DNA from: Zeimonas sp036675585
GTDB lineage: Bacteria > Pseudomonadota > Gammaproteobacteria > Burkholderiales > Burkholderiaceae_E
Assembly: GCA_036675585.1 (NCBI GenBank)
Contig: JAKFES010000269.1
Coordinates: forward strand, 1 to 11,093
Direction of reading: 5' to 3'
Length of the DNA: 11,093 bases
The notes beneath the pieces were generated by a model. The model worked only from the letters and a program-made list of their open reading frames with translations, did not search any database and was not told the DNA's origin. Positions 1 to 6,669 of this stretch are shown here, piece by piece. A program made the position numbers and the translations under genes. Each line of letters opens with the position of its first letter. The stretch's first letter is position 1.

Positions 1-365
1 ACGAGCGCACCGCTGCGCCCGTTGCGGGCGCGGACGTCGGCGATGCGCGAATCGCGCACGATCTCGTCGCCCACGCGCAGCGCGCGTTCGAAGTCGAGCC
101 GGCCGCCCGCCCACATGCGGCGCGGCAGCGGCACCGGCGGCAGGAATCCGCCGCGTCGGGCATGTCCGTCGGGGCCGATCTCGCGCGCCGGGGCGAGCGG
201 CGTGAAGAACGCCCAGTGCCACAGCGGCGGCACCTCGGTGCCGGCGGCCGGCGCCGGATCGTCACGATCGAGCGTCGCGGCGAGCTGGGCGATCGGCGTC
301 GCGCAGATCCGCTCGCTGCGCCGCTCGCTGCGCCCGATCCATTGCTGCAGGTGTCCCAGGTCCAT
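1..365 (-). CDS. FAS1-like / MaoC-type acyl-CoA hydratase (dehydratase), N-terminal part, runs off left edge
   Basis: Only the first 121 codons are in the window. The translation begins MDLGHLQQWIGRSE and contains a TLDRDD segment near residue 31, PPLWHWAFFTP at 46-56, and GGFLPPVPLPRRMWAGG at 72-88 leading into LDFERALRVGDEI. This is the pattern of the N-terminal hot-dog half of mesaconyl-C4-CoA / itaconyl-CoA / beta-hydroxyacyl-CoA hydratases (HTD2 or FAS1-like dehydratase family). Such enzymes add or remove water on a CoA thioester in the cytosol. The catalytic hydratase motif of the C-terminal half is outside the window, so substrate cannot be read. The ATG is chosen because the conserved block starts immediately after it and GAGG lies about 9 nt upstream; the frame stays open further upstream without another ATG. 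It is divergent from the LysR gene, a usual layout for a LysR target. Family assignment is fairly sure; substrate is inference. Confidence 0.8.
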   Translation of the reverse strand, partial: MDLGHLQQWIGRSERRSERICATPIAQLAATLDRDDPAPAAGTEVPPLWHWAFFTPLAPAREIGPDGHARRGGFLPPVPLPRRMWAGGRLDFERALRVGDEIVRDSRIADVRARNGRSGAL

Positions 366-505
366 GCGAAAGCCCTCGAAAGGCCAAGGATGCGCGAAAT
401 GCCGCGCCGGGGACAATTCGCATTCGGGGAACGGGGGCTTCGGCGCACGCGAAGGCGACACCGGCACGGGTAGACTCTGCAGCAGCCGTCGTTGCCTGCC
501 CGGCC
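366..505. promoter_or_regulatory. Divergent intergenic control region between the hydratase and lysR
   Basis: This 140-bp gap must hold promoters for both divergent genes. Rightwards, TAGACT at 471-476 is a possible -10 (4 of 6 matches to TATAAT), but no good -35 lies 16-18 bp upstream. Leftwards, TTGTCC (reverse strand of about 411-416) is a weak -35 candidate with only a poor -10 at the right distance. No strong ribosome binding site precedes the LysR start. Nothing suggests a small gene here. Confidence 0.4.
417..431. promoter_or_regulatory. Candidate LysR-type operator, TTC-N9-GAA
   Basis: TTC at 417-419 and GAA at 429-431 form a 15-bp interrupted dyad that contains the T-N11-A core (T418, A430) typical of LysR-family recognition sites. 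It lies in the divergent gap, 52-66 bp upstream of the hydratase ATG and about 75 bp upstream of the regulator ATG, where autoregulatory LysR sites usually are. The motif is short and could arise by chance, so this is a suggestion only. Confidence 0.3.
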
Positions 506-1495
506 ATGCCCCTGCATTTCGATCTGGTCGACCTGCGCCTGCTGGTGCGGATCGCCGAAGCCAACAGCCTGACGCGCGGCGCCGCCGCGGCGCACCTGTC
601 GCTGCCCGCGGCGAGCGCGCGCGTCAAGCACCTCGAGGAGCGCGTCGGCGCGAAGCTGCTGCATCGCTCGAGCCAGGGCGTCGAACTGACCCCGCCCGGA
701 GTCGCGTTCGTGCAGCACGCGCGCGCCGTGCTCGCGCAGCTCGAGCACCTGCGCGGCGACCTGCAGGAATACGCGAAGGGCATCAAGGGGCATCTGCGGG
801 TGTTCGCCAACACGACCGCGTCGAGCGAGTTCCTGCCACGGGTGCTGCGCGGGTACCTGCTGCGCCACCCGGACGTGAACGTCGATCTGCGCGAACGCCT
901 CAGCGACGACATCGTGCGCGCGCTGCTCGACGGACAGGCCGACCTCGGCATCGTCGCCGGAACCGTGCGCACCGAGAGCCTGGACACGATTGCGTACCGG
1001 CAGGAGCGGCTCGTGCTGGCCGTGCCGGCCGGCCATCCGCTGGCCGACGAGCGCGCGATCGCGTTCGAGCGCACGCTCGATTTCGACCAGGTCGGCCTGC
1101 AGGAAGCGAGCGCGATCCACGGCTTCATCCGCCGGATCTGCGACGAGCTGCATCGGCCGCTGCGGCTTCGTATCCAGGTCGGCAACTTCGAGAGTGCGTG
1201 CCGGATGATCGAGGCCGGCGTCGGCGTCGGCGTGCTGCCCGCTTCGGCGGCCTATCGTCACGCGCGGACGATGGCGATCGGCATCGTGCCGCTGCGAGAC
1301 GAATGGGCGCTGCGGGACTTGAAGATCTGTGCCCGCAGTCTCACGGCGCTGCCGGCATTCGCCGTCGACCTGGTCGAACTGCTGAAAGAGGACGCATTGC
1401 GCGCACGCGGCGACGGCAACGCCGAAGCCGATACCCGCGCCGACCCGCGGCCGCCGCTCGCGCCCGCTTTCCCGACCCGAGGGTCTCGCGAATGA
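506..1495 (+). CDS. LysR-family transcriptional regulator
   Basis: A 329-residue protein with the standard LysR layout. The winged helix-turn-helix covers about residues 6-65, with LVRIAEANSLTRGAAAAHLS, the recognition-helix segment PAASARVKHLEERVG, and LTPPGVAF. A linker helix follows at about 66-92 (HARAVLAQLEHLRGDL). The periplasmic-binding-protein-like effector domain runs from about 95 to 300 (HLRVFANTTASSEFLPRVL, DGQADLGIV, GVGVGVLPASAA). The last 25 residues are charged and proline-rich, probably disordered. It should bind DNA as a tetramer and respond to a small ligand, which the sequence does not identify. It is divergent from the acyl-CoA hydratase, the most likely target, and its TGA overlaps the ATG of the VOC gene, so those two are probably co-transcribed and translationally coupled. 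Family is certain, effector unknown. Confidence 0.93.
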   Translation: MPLHFDLVDLRLLVRIAEANSLTRGAAAAHLSLPAASARVKHLEERVGAKLLHRSSQGVELTPPGVAFVQHARAVLAQLEHLRGDLQEYAKGIKGHLRVFANTTASSEFLPRVLRGYLLRHPDVNVDLRERLSDDIVRALLDGQADLGIVAGTVRTESLDTIAYRQERLVLAVPAGHPLADERAIAFERTLDFDQVGLQEASAIHGFIRRICDELHRPLRLRIQVGNFESACRMIEAGVGVGVLPASAAYRHARTMAIGIVPLRDEWALRDLKICARSLTALPAFAVDLVELLKEDALRARGDGNAEADTRADPRPPLAPAFPTRGSRE

Positions 1496-1872
1496 TCGAC
1501 CATCTCGACCACCTCGTGCTCACCACGACCGTGCCCGATGCGTGCATCCGCTTCTATACCGGCGTCCTCGGCATGTCGCTCGAGCGCTTCGGCGAAGGAC
1601 GGATCGCTTTTCGCTTCGGCGCGCAGAAGATCAACCTGCACGTCAAGGGCAGCGAGTTCGAGCCGCGCGCGCACCTGCCCGTGCCCGGCGCGCTCGACCT
1701 GTGCTTCCTCGCGAGTTGCCCGCTCGACCAGGTCGTCGCGCGCTTGCAGGCCGCCGGCGTGCCGATCGTCGAGGGACCGGTCGCGCGCACCGGCGCAACG
1801 TACCCGCTGCGGTCGATCTACGTACGCGATCCCGACCTGAACCTGATCGAGATCTCCGAACGCGCGCAGTGA
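1492..1872 (+). CDS. VOC-superfamily (glyoxalase-fold, GLOD5-like) protein
   Basis: A 126-residue single vicinal-oxygen-chelate unit pair. It opens with IDHLDHLVLTTTVPDACIRF, continues FYTGVLGMSLERFGEGRIAF, then GAQKINLHVKG, PGALDLCFL, and ends VRDPDLNLIEISERAQ. H7, the NLH histidine (H50) and E120 are the likely metal-ligand positions by analogy with the fold. Length and the INLH/DLCF segments match the GLOD5-like branch. VOC members include glyoxalases, ring-cleaving dioxygenases, epimerases and thiol transferases; the sequence does not decide which. Its ATG lies inside the stop of the LysR gene (ATGA, 4-bp overlap), so it belongs to that transcription unit. It converges with the AtuA-family gene 58 bp downstream. 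Fold is certain; reaction is unknown. Confidence 0.88.
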   Translation: MIDHLDHLVLTTTVPDACIRFYTGVLGMSLERFGEGRIAFRFGAQKINLHVKGSEFEPRAHLPVPGALDLCFLASCPLDQVVARLQAAGVPIVEGPVARTGATYPLRSIYVRDPDLNLIEISERAQ

Positions 1873-1916
1873 TGGCGCGCAGCGGGCGCGAACCGGACGC
1901 GCGGTGCGTGCCGCGC

Positions 1917-1946
1917 CGGGCAGGGCCCGCTCACCGGCCCTGCCCG
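1917..1946. terminator. Strong GC hairpin at convergent junction, possible bidirectional terminator
   Basis: CGGGCAGGGCC (1917-1927) and GGCCCTGCCCG (1936-1946) are perfect reverse complements: an 11-bp stem with an 8-nt loop. The stop codon of the leftward AtuA-family gene (1931-1933) lies in the loop, and the rightward VOC gene ended 44 bp earlier. The place suits both converging transcripts. There is no T-tract on either side, so it is not a textbook intrinsic terminator; it may act as an RNA-end stabiliser or pause site. Confidence 0.5.
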
Positions 1947-3817
1947 AGCAGCCGCGGATCGACGCGAACGGGGATCGACAGCAGCATCTGCGCCATGCCC
2001 TTGCCGAGCGGGTCGTTACGCAGCGACGCCATCCCTCCACCGCCGAGCGCCCGCTCGCAGACGAAGTTGAAGGCATCGATGCCGGGCACTTCGTAGCGCA
2101 CCACCGGCCCTTCGACGAGATGCGCCAGGTACGACGCGACGCGCGACGCGCTCAACTGCTCGCGCAGCACCGGCACCAGCGCGGGATCGCGCGCGACGAC
2201 GCCGATGTTCGACGTGTCGCCCTTGTCGCCGCTGCGCGCCCACGCCAGGCGCAACAGCGGCACTTCGACGAGATCGGTCGCGCACGGTGCCGCCTCGTCG
2301 GTCGGCAGCGCGTTGGTCGGCGGCGCGTCACCGCGCGTCTCGCCGCGCGCGCTCGACGGCGTGCGCGCGTCGTCTTCGGCGAGGCCCGACAACGGAATCG
2401 ACACCGGGATGCGCTCGCCGTCGAACACGACGCTCGGCGCGAGCCGGGCCTTGTCGACGAAGAATGCGATCTGCCGGATCGACGGGGAAACGGACGGACG
2501 CCCGGACGCGCCGGTGGTTCCGGGCGCCCACGAAGTCCCCGCCGGCGCGATCTCTCGTGCGAAGCGCTCGAGCGCCTCGCGCCGCGGATGGCGCGCGCAG
2601 ACGCGCAGGACGGCTTCGCGTGAAGCGAGCAGCGCCGGATTCGCGTGCGGGCCGTAGCCCGATTCCGCCCCGAGCACCTCGATCCGCGAGGCGCTGTAGC
2701 CGGGCCAGCCGAGCCGCTCGAACATCGCGCCCGTCCGCGCCAGGATCGCTTCGCCCGTACGGCGAGCCTTCGCGACCGCGTCGATGCCGACGACGGTGAG
2801 CGTCGCGCTCGCCCGATAGCCGTCGACGCAGGTCGCGCTGACCTTGTAGCGCCCGTCGGGCGCGCGCCCGCGTGCGCCCTCGACCCGCACGCGATCGCGG
2901 CCTTCGGCGCGCAGCGCGACGCGCGTGAAATCGCAGACGACGTCGGGCAGCCGGTACGCGGCCGGATCGCCGATCTCGTAGAGCAGTTGCTCGGCGACGA
3001 CCGGAGGCGTCACCTTGCCGCCGGTGCCCGGCGGCTTCGTCAGCACGAAGCTTCCGTCGGCCTCGCATTCGACGATCGGATAGCCGATGTTCGGCCAGTC
3101 GGGAACCGTGTCCCAGTCGGTGTGCAGACCGCCGGTGGCCTGGCAGCCGCACTCGATCAGGTGGCCCGCGAGGCTGCCCGCGGCGAGTCGGTCGTACTCG
3201 TCGTGCGACCAGCCGAAAGCGTGCATCAGCGCACCGAGCGTGACCGCCGAATCGACGCACCGTCCGGTGATCACGACCTGCGCGCCGGCGTCGAGCGCGG
3301 CACGGATCGGCAGCGCCCCGAGATACGCGTTGGCCGAAAGCAGCGCGCCGGGCAGCGGCTGCCGTTCGGTGTCCTCGACCGCCTCGGCGCGCAGCGCATC
3401 GACCAGCGGCATCGTGTCGTCGCCCTCGACGACCGCGACGCGCAGCTCGACGCCCTGCGCCGACGCAAGCGCCGCGAGCGCGCGCGCGCAGGCCTGCGGA
3501 TTCACGCCGCCCGCGTTGCTGACGACGCGAATGCCGCGCTCGGCGACTTCGCGCAGCACCGGCTTCATCGCGCTGTCGACGAAATCGGTCGCGTAGCCGG
3601 CACCGGGATCGCGCAGTCGCGCGCCGGCGAGAATCGACATCGTCGTCTCGGCAAGATAGTCGAACACCAGGAAGTCGAGCGAGGCGCCGGCGACCAGTTG
3701 CACGGCGCCGAGCGCACTGTCGCCCCAGAAACCCGACGCGCCGCCGATTCGCACGATGCGCTCGCCGGCACCTGCGCGCCGTGCTCCGAACTCGGTGTTC
3801 GCCTGCTTCGTGCTCAT
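1931..3817 (-). CDS. AtuA-family (acyclic terpene utilisation, DUF1446) protein with C-terminal AtuA-like domain
   Basis: A 628-residue protein. The large AtuA/DUF1446 domain spans about residues 20-475: VRIGGASGFWGDSA near the start, LDFLVFDYLAETTMSIL at 47-63, NAGGVNPQACARAL at 101-114, ITGRCVDSAVTLG at 183-195, LIECGCQATGG at 220-230, and GAESGYGPHAN at 383-393. A charged low-complexity linker (about 480-512) leads to a second domain at about 515-628, with the RSGDKGDTSNIGV motif, found alone or fused in this family and given a ferredoxin-like fold. AtuA was named from Pseudomonas terpene (citronellol/geraniol) degradation, but many members have no known reaction. Here no acyl-CoA carboxylase or other atu-like gene is adjacent in the window, so a terpene role is not supported. 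It appears monocistronic: 101 bp separate it from the M48 gene, and it converges with the VOC gene. GGAG about 10 nt upstream supports the start. Confidence 0.87.
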   Translation of the reverse strand: MSTKQANTEFGARRAGAGERIVRIGGASGFWGDSALGAVQLVAGASLDFLVFDYLAETTMSILAGARLRDPGAGYATDFVDSAMKPVLREVAERGIRVVSNAGGVNPQACARALAALASAQGVELRVAVVEGDDTMPLVDALRAEAVEDTERQPLPGALLSANAYLGALPIRAALDAGAQVVITGRCVDSAVTLGALMHAFGWSHDEYDRLAAGSLAGHLIECGCQATGGLHTDWDTVPDWPNIGYPIVECEADGSFVLTKPPGTGGKVTPPVVAEQLLYEIGDPAAYRLPDVVCDFTRVALRAEGRDRVRVEGARGRAPDGRYKVSATCVDGYRASATLTVVGIDAVAKARRTGEAILARTGAMFERLGWPGYSASRIEVLGAESGYGPHANPALLASREAVLRVCARHPRREALERFAREIAPAGTSWAPGTTGASGRPSVSPSIRQIAFFVDKARLAPSVVFDGERIPVSIPLSGLAEDDARTPSSARGETRGDAPPTNALPTDEAAPCATDLVEVPLLRLAWARSGDKGDTSNIGVVARDPALVPVLREQLSASRVASYLAHLVEGPVVRYEVPGIDAFNFVCERALGGGGMASLRNDPLGKGMAQMLLSIPVRVDPRLLGQGR

Positions 3818-3845
3818 GGGCTGCCGGCTCCGTGCGTTGCCGGAG

Positions 3846-3873
3846 ATTCTGTCACGGCTGCGCGGGTGGCGAA
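3846..3873 (-). promoter_or_regulatory. Weak candidate sigma-70 promoter for the AtuA-family gene
   Basis: On the reverse strand, TTCGCC (3873-3868, 3 of 6 matches to the -35 consensus) is followed by 16 nt and CAGAAT (3851-3846, 4 of 6 to the -10 consensus). Initiation would fall near 3839, about 20 nt before the ATG. It is the best pair in the 101-bp gap, but weak. Confidence 0.3.
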
Positions 3874-3897
3874 CCGGCCGGCACGACCGGCGACCCC

Positions 3898-3927
3898 GTG
3901 CACGGCGGCGTGCACGACTCAGTGCAC
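3898..3927. repeat. Three GTGCAC palindromes at exact 12-bp spacing
   Basis: The self-complementary hexamer GTGCAC occurs at 3898-3903, 3910-3915 and 3922-3927, a strict 12-bp period. The last copy and the following GAC lie inside the 3' end of the M48 gene (encoding its final VVH) and the other two in the gap before the AtuA-family gene. Any two copies can pair in RNA as a 6-bp stem with a 6-nt loop. It could be an operator about 80-110 bp upstream of the AtuA-family start or a weak terminator for the M48 transcript; the sequence does not decide. Confidence 0.45.
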
Positions 3928-5946
3928 GACTTCGGCGCTGCGGCGATTCGCCGCCTGGATCGCCGGCGGCGCGAGCGCTTCGCGCGGCACCGGGCAGTCG
4001 ATCGCCGCGGCGACCGCGCGCAGGAACGCGTCGTAGTTCGCGTCGCCCGGCACGCGTGCGAGCGTGCGCAGCACGCGCAGCAGGATCGGCTTGGCCAGCG
4101 GGGGCAGCCCGAGGAGGATGTCGAGCGCACGCGTGAGTTCGGCCGTGCCGACCTCGTCGGGCGTCGCCGCCGGCGGCAGGACGTCGAGCATCGCGGCGGC
4201 GTCGGCCAGCGCGTCGCGGGTGTTGCGCGCCGACGCTTCGCCGATCGCCGACGCCATGGCGAACAGCGCGGCCAGCGCACGGCTCTGTTCGGCGCGCGAC
4301 GCGGCGGCCTTGCGCGCGCGCGGCGCGTTCGGCGATCCGGGCAGCAGCCGGTGCCGCGCCAGCGTGTAGTAGACCCACTCGGAGGAATCGACCCGACCGT
4401 CGCGTTCGACCGCGCGCCGGCAGCGATCGAGCAGCTCGCGCCGGTGCGCGCTGCTCCAGCGCCGCACGCGCGCCAGCAGCAGTTCGAGCAGCGGCACGCG
4501 CAGCGCGGCGCCGGCCGGCGACAGCACCCACGCGAGCGCCGGGCCGAGGTCCTCGTCGGGCCGCTCGGGCGCCGGCGAGGCGATCGCATCGTGCGCGCCG
4601 CCGACCAGCGCTTCGAGCCAGCGGCCGGCGGTTTCGTAACCGAGCGAGGCCGCCCGGATGCGCTCGATCAATTGCGCGGCCGCACCCGGCGTGCCGCCGG
4701 CACCGGGCATCCGCGGGCGTGCCGTCGCGCCGGAGGCGGGCGCGCCGAACCACTGGAAATCGTCGATCCCCGCATCGGCGACCCGGACGAAGGGGATCGT
4801 CTCGAGATACGCGGTATCGAAACGTTCTCGTGCGCGTGCGTCGTCGCGCGCGGCGTCGGCGACGCCGGGCGCGACGAGCGGCGCGGCACCCGCCGCAGCC
4901 GGTGCGCACGCCGATATTTCGGCGCCGTGCGCCTCGCGCGCTCGCGCGCCGACTCGATGCGCATCGTCGGCGGCGACGATCGGCGGCATCGACCGTCCGT
5001 AGAGCCGGCGGATCCGTTCGGCAAGCGGCGGATGCGTGCCCAGTGCGTCGCCCGACGCAGCGGGCGAGACGAGCAGGAAATGCGCAACCAGCGGCACGTA
5101 GCCGGATCGCAGCGCCGGTCGTTTCTCGCCGGCGATGCGTCGCAGCGCGCCACCGAGCCCGTCGCGATCGCGCGTGATCTGCACCGCGAGCGCGTCGGCG
5201 AGGAACTCGCGCTGCCGGCTGATGCCCGCTCGCAACATCTGCGCCGAAGCGACGCCGAGCAGCCCGACGCCCGCCAGCAGCGTGCCGGCCACGCCGAGCA
5301 CGACGCGCAGCGGCAGGATGCGCTGCACCGGGCCGTCGCGCCCGAGCGCCGCATCGAGCATCCGGTAACCGAGCAGCCGAAGCGACAACAGTCCGTACAG
5401 CGCACCGGTCAGCCGCGTGTTCAACGCGCTGTCGCCGCCGACGATGTGCGCGAGCTCGTGGGCGACGACGCCCTGCAGCTCGGCGCGCTCGAGACGCTCG
5501 AGCGCGCCGCGCGTGACGAGGACCGCCGACAGCGACGGACGCTCGCCGATCGCCAGGGCATTGATCGATGCGTCGTCGATCACGTACAGCGACGGCACCG
5601 GAATGCCGGCGCCGATCGCCGCTTCCTCGGCGACATCGCGCAGCCTGCGGTGCAGCGGCTCGCCGTCGTCGAGCGGGTGGGCGCCGAGCCGCTTCGCCAG
5701 CGGTGCGGCGCCGTCGCGCAGTCGGTGCATCTCGGCCCACGCGCCGCCGAGGACGATCAGCAGCGTGACGAAGGTGTTGGTCGCGAAGAACCAGCGTGGC
5801 CAGCGCGTCCCGCCCCCGAGCGCCCACCAGCCGAGCACCGCCGCGACGTTGACCGCGAAGACGACGACGACCAGCGAGAGCACGAACAGCGCGGCGAGCC
5901 GACGCGAAGTCGCCTTCGCCCGGTCGCGGTGGGCGTAGAAGTCCAT
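3919..5946 (-). CDS. M48-family membrane zinc metalloprotease with long C-terminal extension
   Basis: A 675-residue protein. Hydrophobic helices lie at about residues 17-41 and 53-70. The zinc motif is HELAH at 163-167 (VVAHELAHIVGGDSALNTRL), the third ligand is probably E247 in REFLADALAVQ, and the M48 THPP motif is at 304-307 followed by LAERIRRLYG. Two more hydrophobic stretches (about 181-197 and 213-237) lie between the HEXXH motif and the third ligand. This is the HtpX/Ste24-like layout, so it should cleave membrane or misfolded envelope proteins at the inner membrane. Residues 320-675 are an extension: an FQWF segment at 397-400, then helices with a DGRVDSSEW stretch at 516-524 and CPVP at 651-654, resembling a degenerate TerB-like region (inference). 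It lies 16 bp downstream of lemA and is surely co-transcribed with it. The ribosome binding site is weak. Confidence 0.9.
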   Translation of the reverse strand: MDFYAHRDRAKATSRRLAALFVLSLVVVVFAVNVAAVLGWWALGGGTRWPRWFFATNTFVTLLIVLGGAWAEMHRLRDGAAPLAKRLGAHPLDDGEPLHRRLRDVAEEAAIGAGIPVPSLYVIDDASINALAIGERPSLSAVLVTRGALERLERAELQGVVAHELAHIVGGDSALNTRLTGALYGLLSLRLLGYRMLDAALGRDGPVQRILPLRVVLGVAGTLLAGVGLLGVASAQMLRAGISRQREFLADALAVQITRDRDGLGGALRRIAGEKRPALRSGYVPLVAHFLLVSPAASGDALGTHPPLAERIRRLYGRSMPPIVAADDAHRVGARAREAHGAEISACAPAAAGAAPLVAPGVADAARDDARARERFDTAYLETIPFVRVADAGIDDFQWFGAPASGATARPRMPGAGGTPGAAAQLIERIRAASLGYETAGRWLEALVGGAHDAIASPAPERPDEDLGPALAWVLSPAGAALRVPLLELLLARVRRWSSAHRRELLDRCRRAVERDGRVDSSEWVYYTLARHRLLPGSPNAPRARKAAASRAEQSRALAALFAMASAIGEASARNTRDALADAAAMLDVLPPAATPDEVGTAELTRALDILLGLPPLAKPILLRVLRTLARVPGDANYDAFLRAVAAAIDCPVPREALAPPAIQAANRRSAEVVH

Positions 5947-5962
5947 CGAAGCCCGGCGCCCG

Positions 5963-6556
5963 TCAGAGCGCGACGGGAATCGCCTGGCGCTCCTGCGCCG
6001 AGGCGGTCGCTCGCAGCGTGCTCGAGCGCCGGAAGCCGCACAACGTGGCGACCAGCGAAGCGGGAAACGATTCGATCGCGGTGTTGTAGTTCGTGACCTG
6101 GTCGTTGAACGCCTGTCGCGAAAAGCCGACCCGGTTCTCGGTGGAGCGCAGTTCCTCGGTGAGGCGGCGCACCGTCTCGTCGGCCTGCAGCTTCGGATAC
6201 TGCTCGACGAGCGCCATCAGCCGGGACAACGGCGAGGCGAGCGCGACCTCGGCGGCGTCGAGCGCGGCGAGCGCGGGGACGTCTCGCGGACGCAGCCGCG
6301 CGGCCTCGCTCGCGTCGCTCGCGCGCTGCCGGGCGGCGATCACCGCTTCGAGCGTCTGCCTTTCGTGCGCGAGATAGGCACGCGTGGCGGCGACGAGATT
6401 CGGGATGAGGTCGTAGCGCCGCTTCAGCTGCACGTCGATCTGCGCGTAGGCGTTCTGCCAGCGATTGCGCAGCTCGACGAAGCGATTGAAGACGACGATG
6501 CCCCAGACGAGCAGGACGGCGAACGCCGCAAGCAGTGCGATCAACACGTTCGTCAT
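5963..6556 (-). CDS. lemA: LemA family membrane-anchored protein
   Basis: A 197-residue protein, the normal LemA size. One N-terminal membrane helix covers about residues 4-23 with a very short N-terminal tail outside, then the family signature FNRFVELRNRWQNAYAQIDV and QLKRRYDLIPNLV at 43-55, YLAHE at 61-65, and in the C-terminal half RLMALVEQYPKLQA, STENRVGFSRQAFND and VTNYNTAIESFP. Most of the protein forms a long helical bundle. The molecular function of LemA is not settled. It is often encoded beside membrane metalloproteases (HtpX/M48) and may help or regulate them. Here the M48 gene follows after 16 bp, in line with that. The ATG directly precedes the membrane helix, and nothing conserved lies upstream in frame. 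Confidence 0.93.
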   Translation of the reverse strand: MTNVLIALLAAFAVLLVWGIVVFNRFVELRNRWQNAYAQIDVQLKRRYDLIPNLVAATRAYLAHERQTLEAVIAARQRASDASEAARLRPRDVPALAALDAAEVALASPLSRLMALVEQYPKLQADETVRRLTEELRSTENRVGFSRQAFNDQVTNYNTAIESFPASLVATLCGFRRSSTLRATASAQERQAIPVAL

Positions 6557-6669
6557 GCCATCACCGGATGCCGGCTCCGCGAAGCGATGGCGAATTGTCC
6601 GTCGTTTCCCGGGAAAACCCCTGCCCGATTCGCGCCGCTCGTCGGATCGGCGAGCGCATCCGTCCGTCG
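6557..6669. other. dolP-lemA gap with TTTCCCGGGAAA palindrome, hairpin and direct repeat
   Basis: This 113-bp gap holds a perfect 12-bp palindrome TTTCCCGGGAAA at 6605-6616; an 8-bp direct repeat GTCCGTCG at 6597-6604 and 6662-6669; and a possible 6-bp stem CGCTCG/CGAGCG (6636-6641 with 6651-6656, 9-nt loop). The palindrome lies about 50 bp before the lemA ATG, a likely operator place. The hairpin lies just after the dolP stop and might end that transcript, though it has no T-tract. I see no convincing -35/-10 pair for lemA. Confidence 0.4.

Noticed and set aside
310..333. A 12-bp exact tandem duplication CGCTCGCTGCGC in the hydratase gene, encoding RSER-like repeats
   Set aside because: The conserved blocks on either side keep what I recall as the usual family spacing, so it does not look like an insertion; biased codons for Arg/Ser/Glu explain it.
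22..1491. A long open frame leading into the VOC protein, overlapping the LysR gene
   Set aside because: The upstream part is Arg/Ser-rich shadow sequence; the VOC homology begins exactly at the ATG at 1492.
2645..4036. A 463-residue rightward open frame opposite the AtuA-family gene
   Set aside because: Same GC-driven shadow; the composition is rich in Arg, Asp and Gln without domains, while the reverse strand carries clear AtuA motifs.
3818..5827. The reading frame of the AtuA-family gene stays open about 2 kb upstream, through the M48 gene, giving a possible 1298-residue protein
   Set aside because: At about 70% GC stop-free frames are common. The extension is Arg/Ala-rich with no motif, overlaps a clear M48 protease in another frame, and the AtuA domain starts normally after the ATG at 3817.
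3781..6096. A 771-residue rightward open frame opposite M48 and lemA
   Set aside because: It is antisense to two well-supported genes, with biased composition and no recognisable domain.
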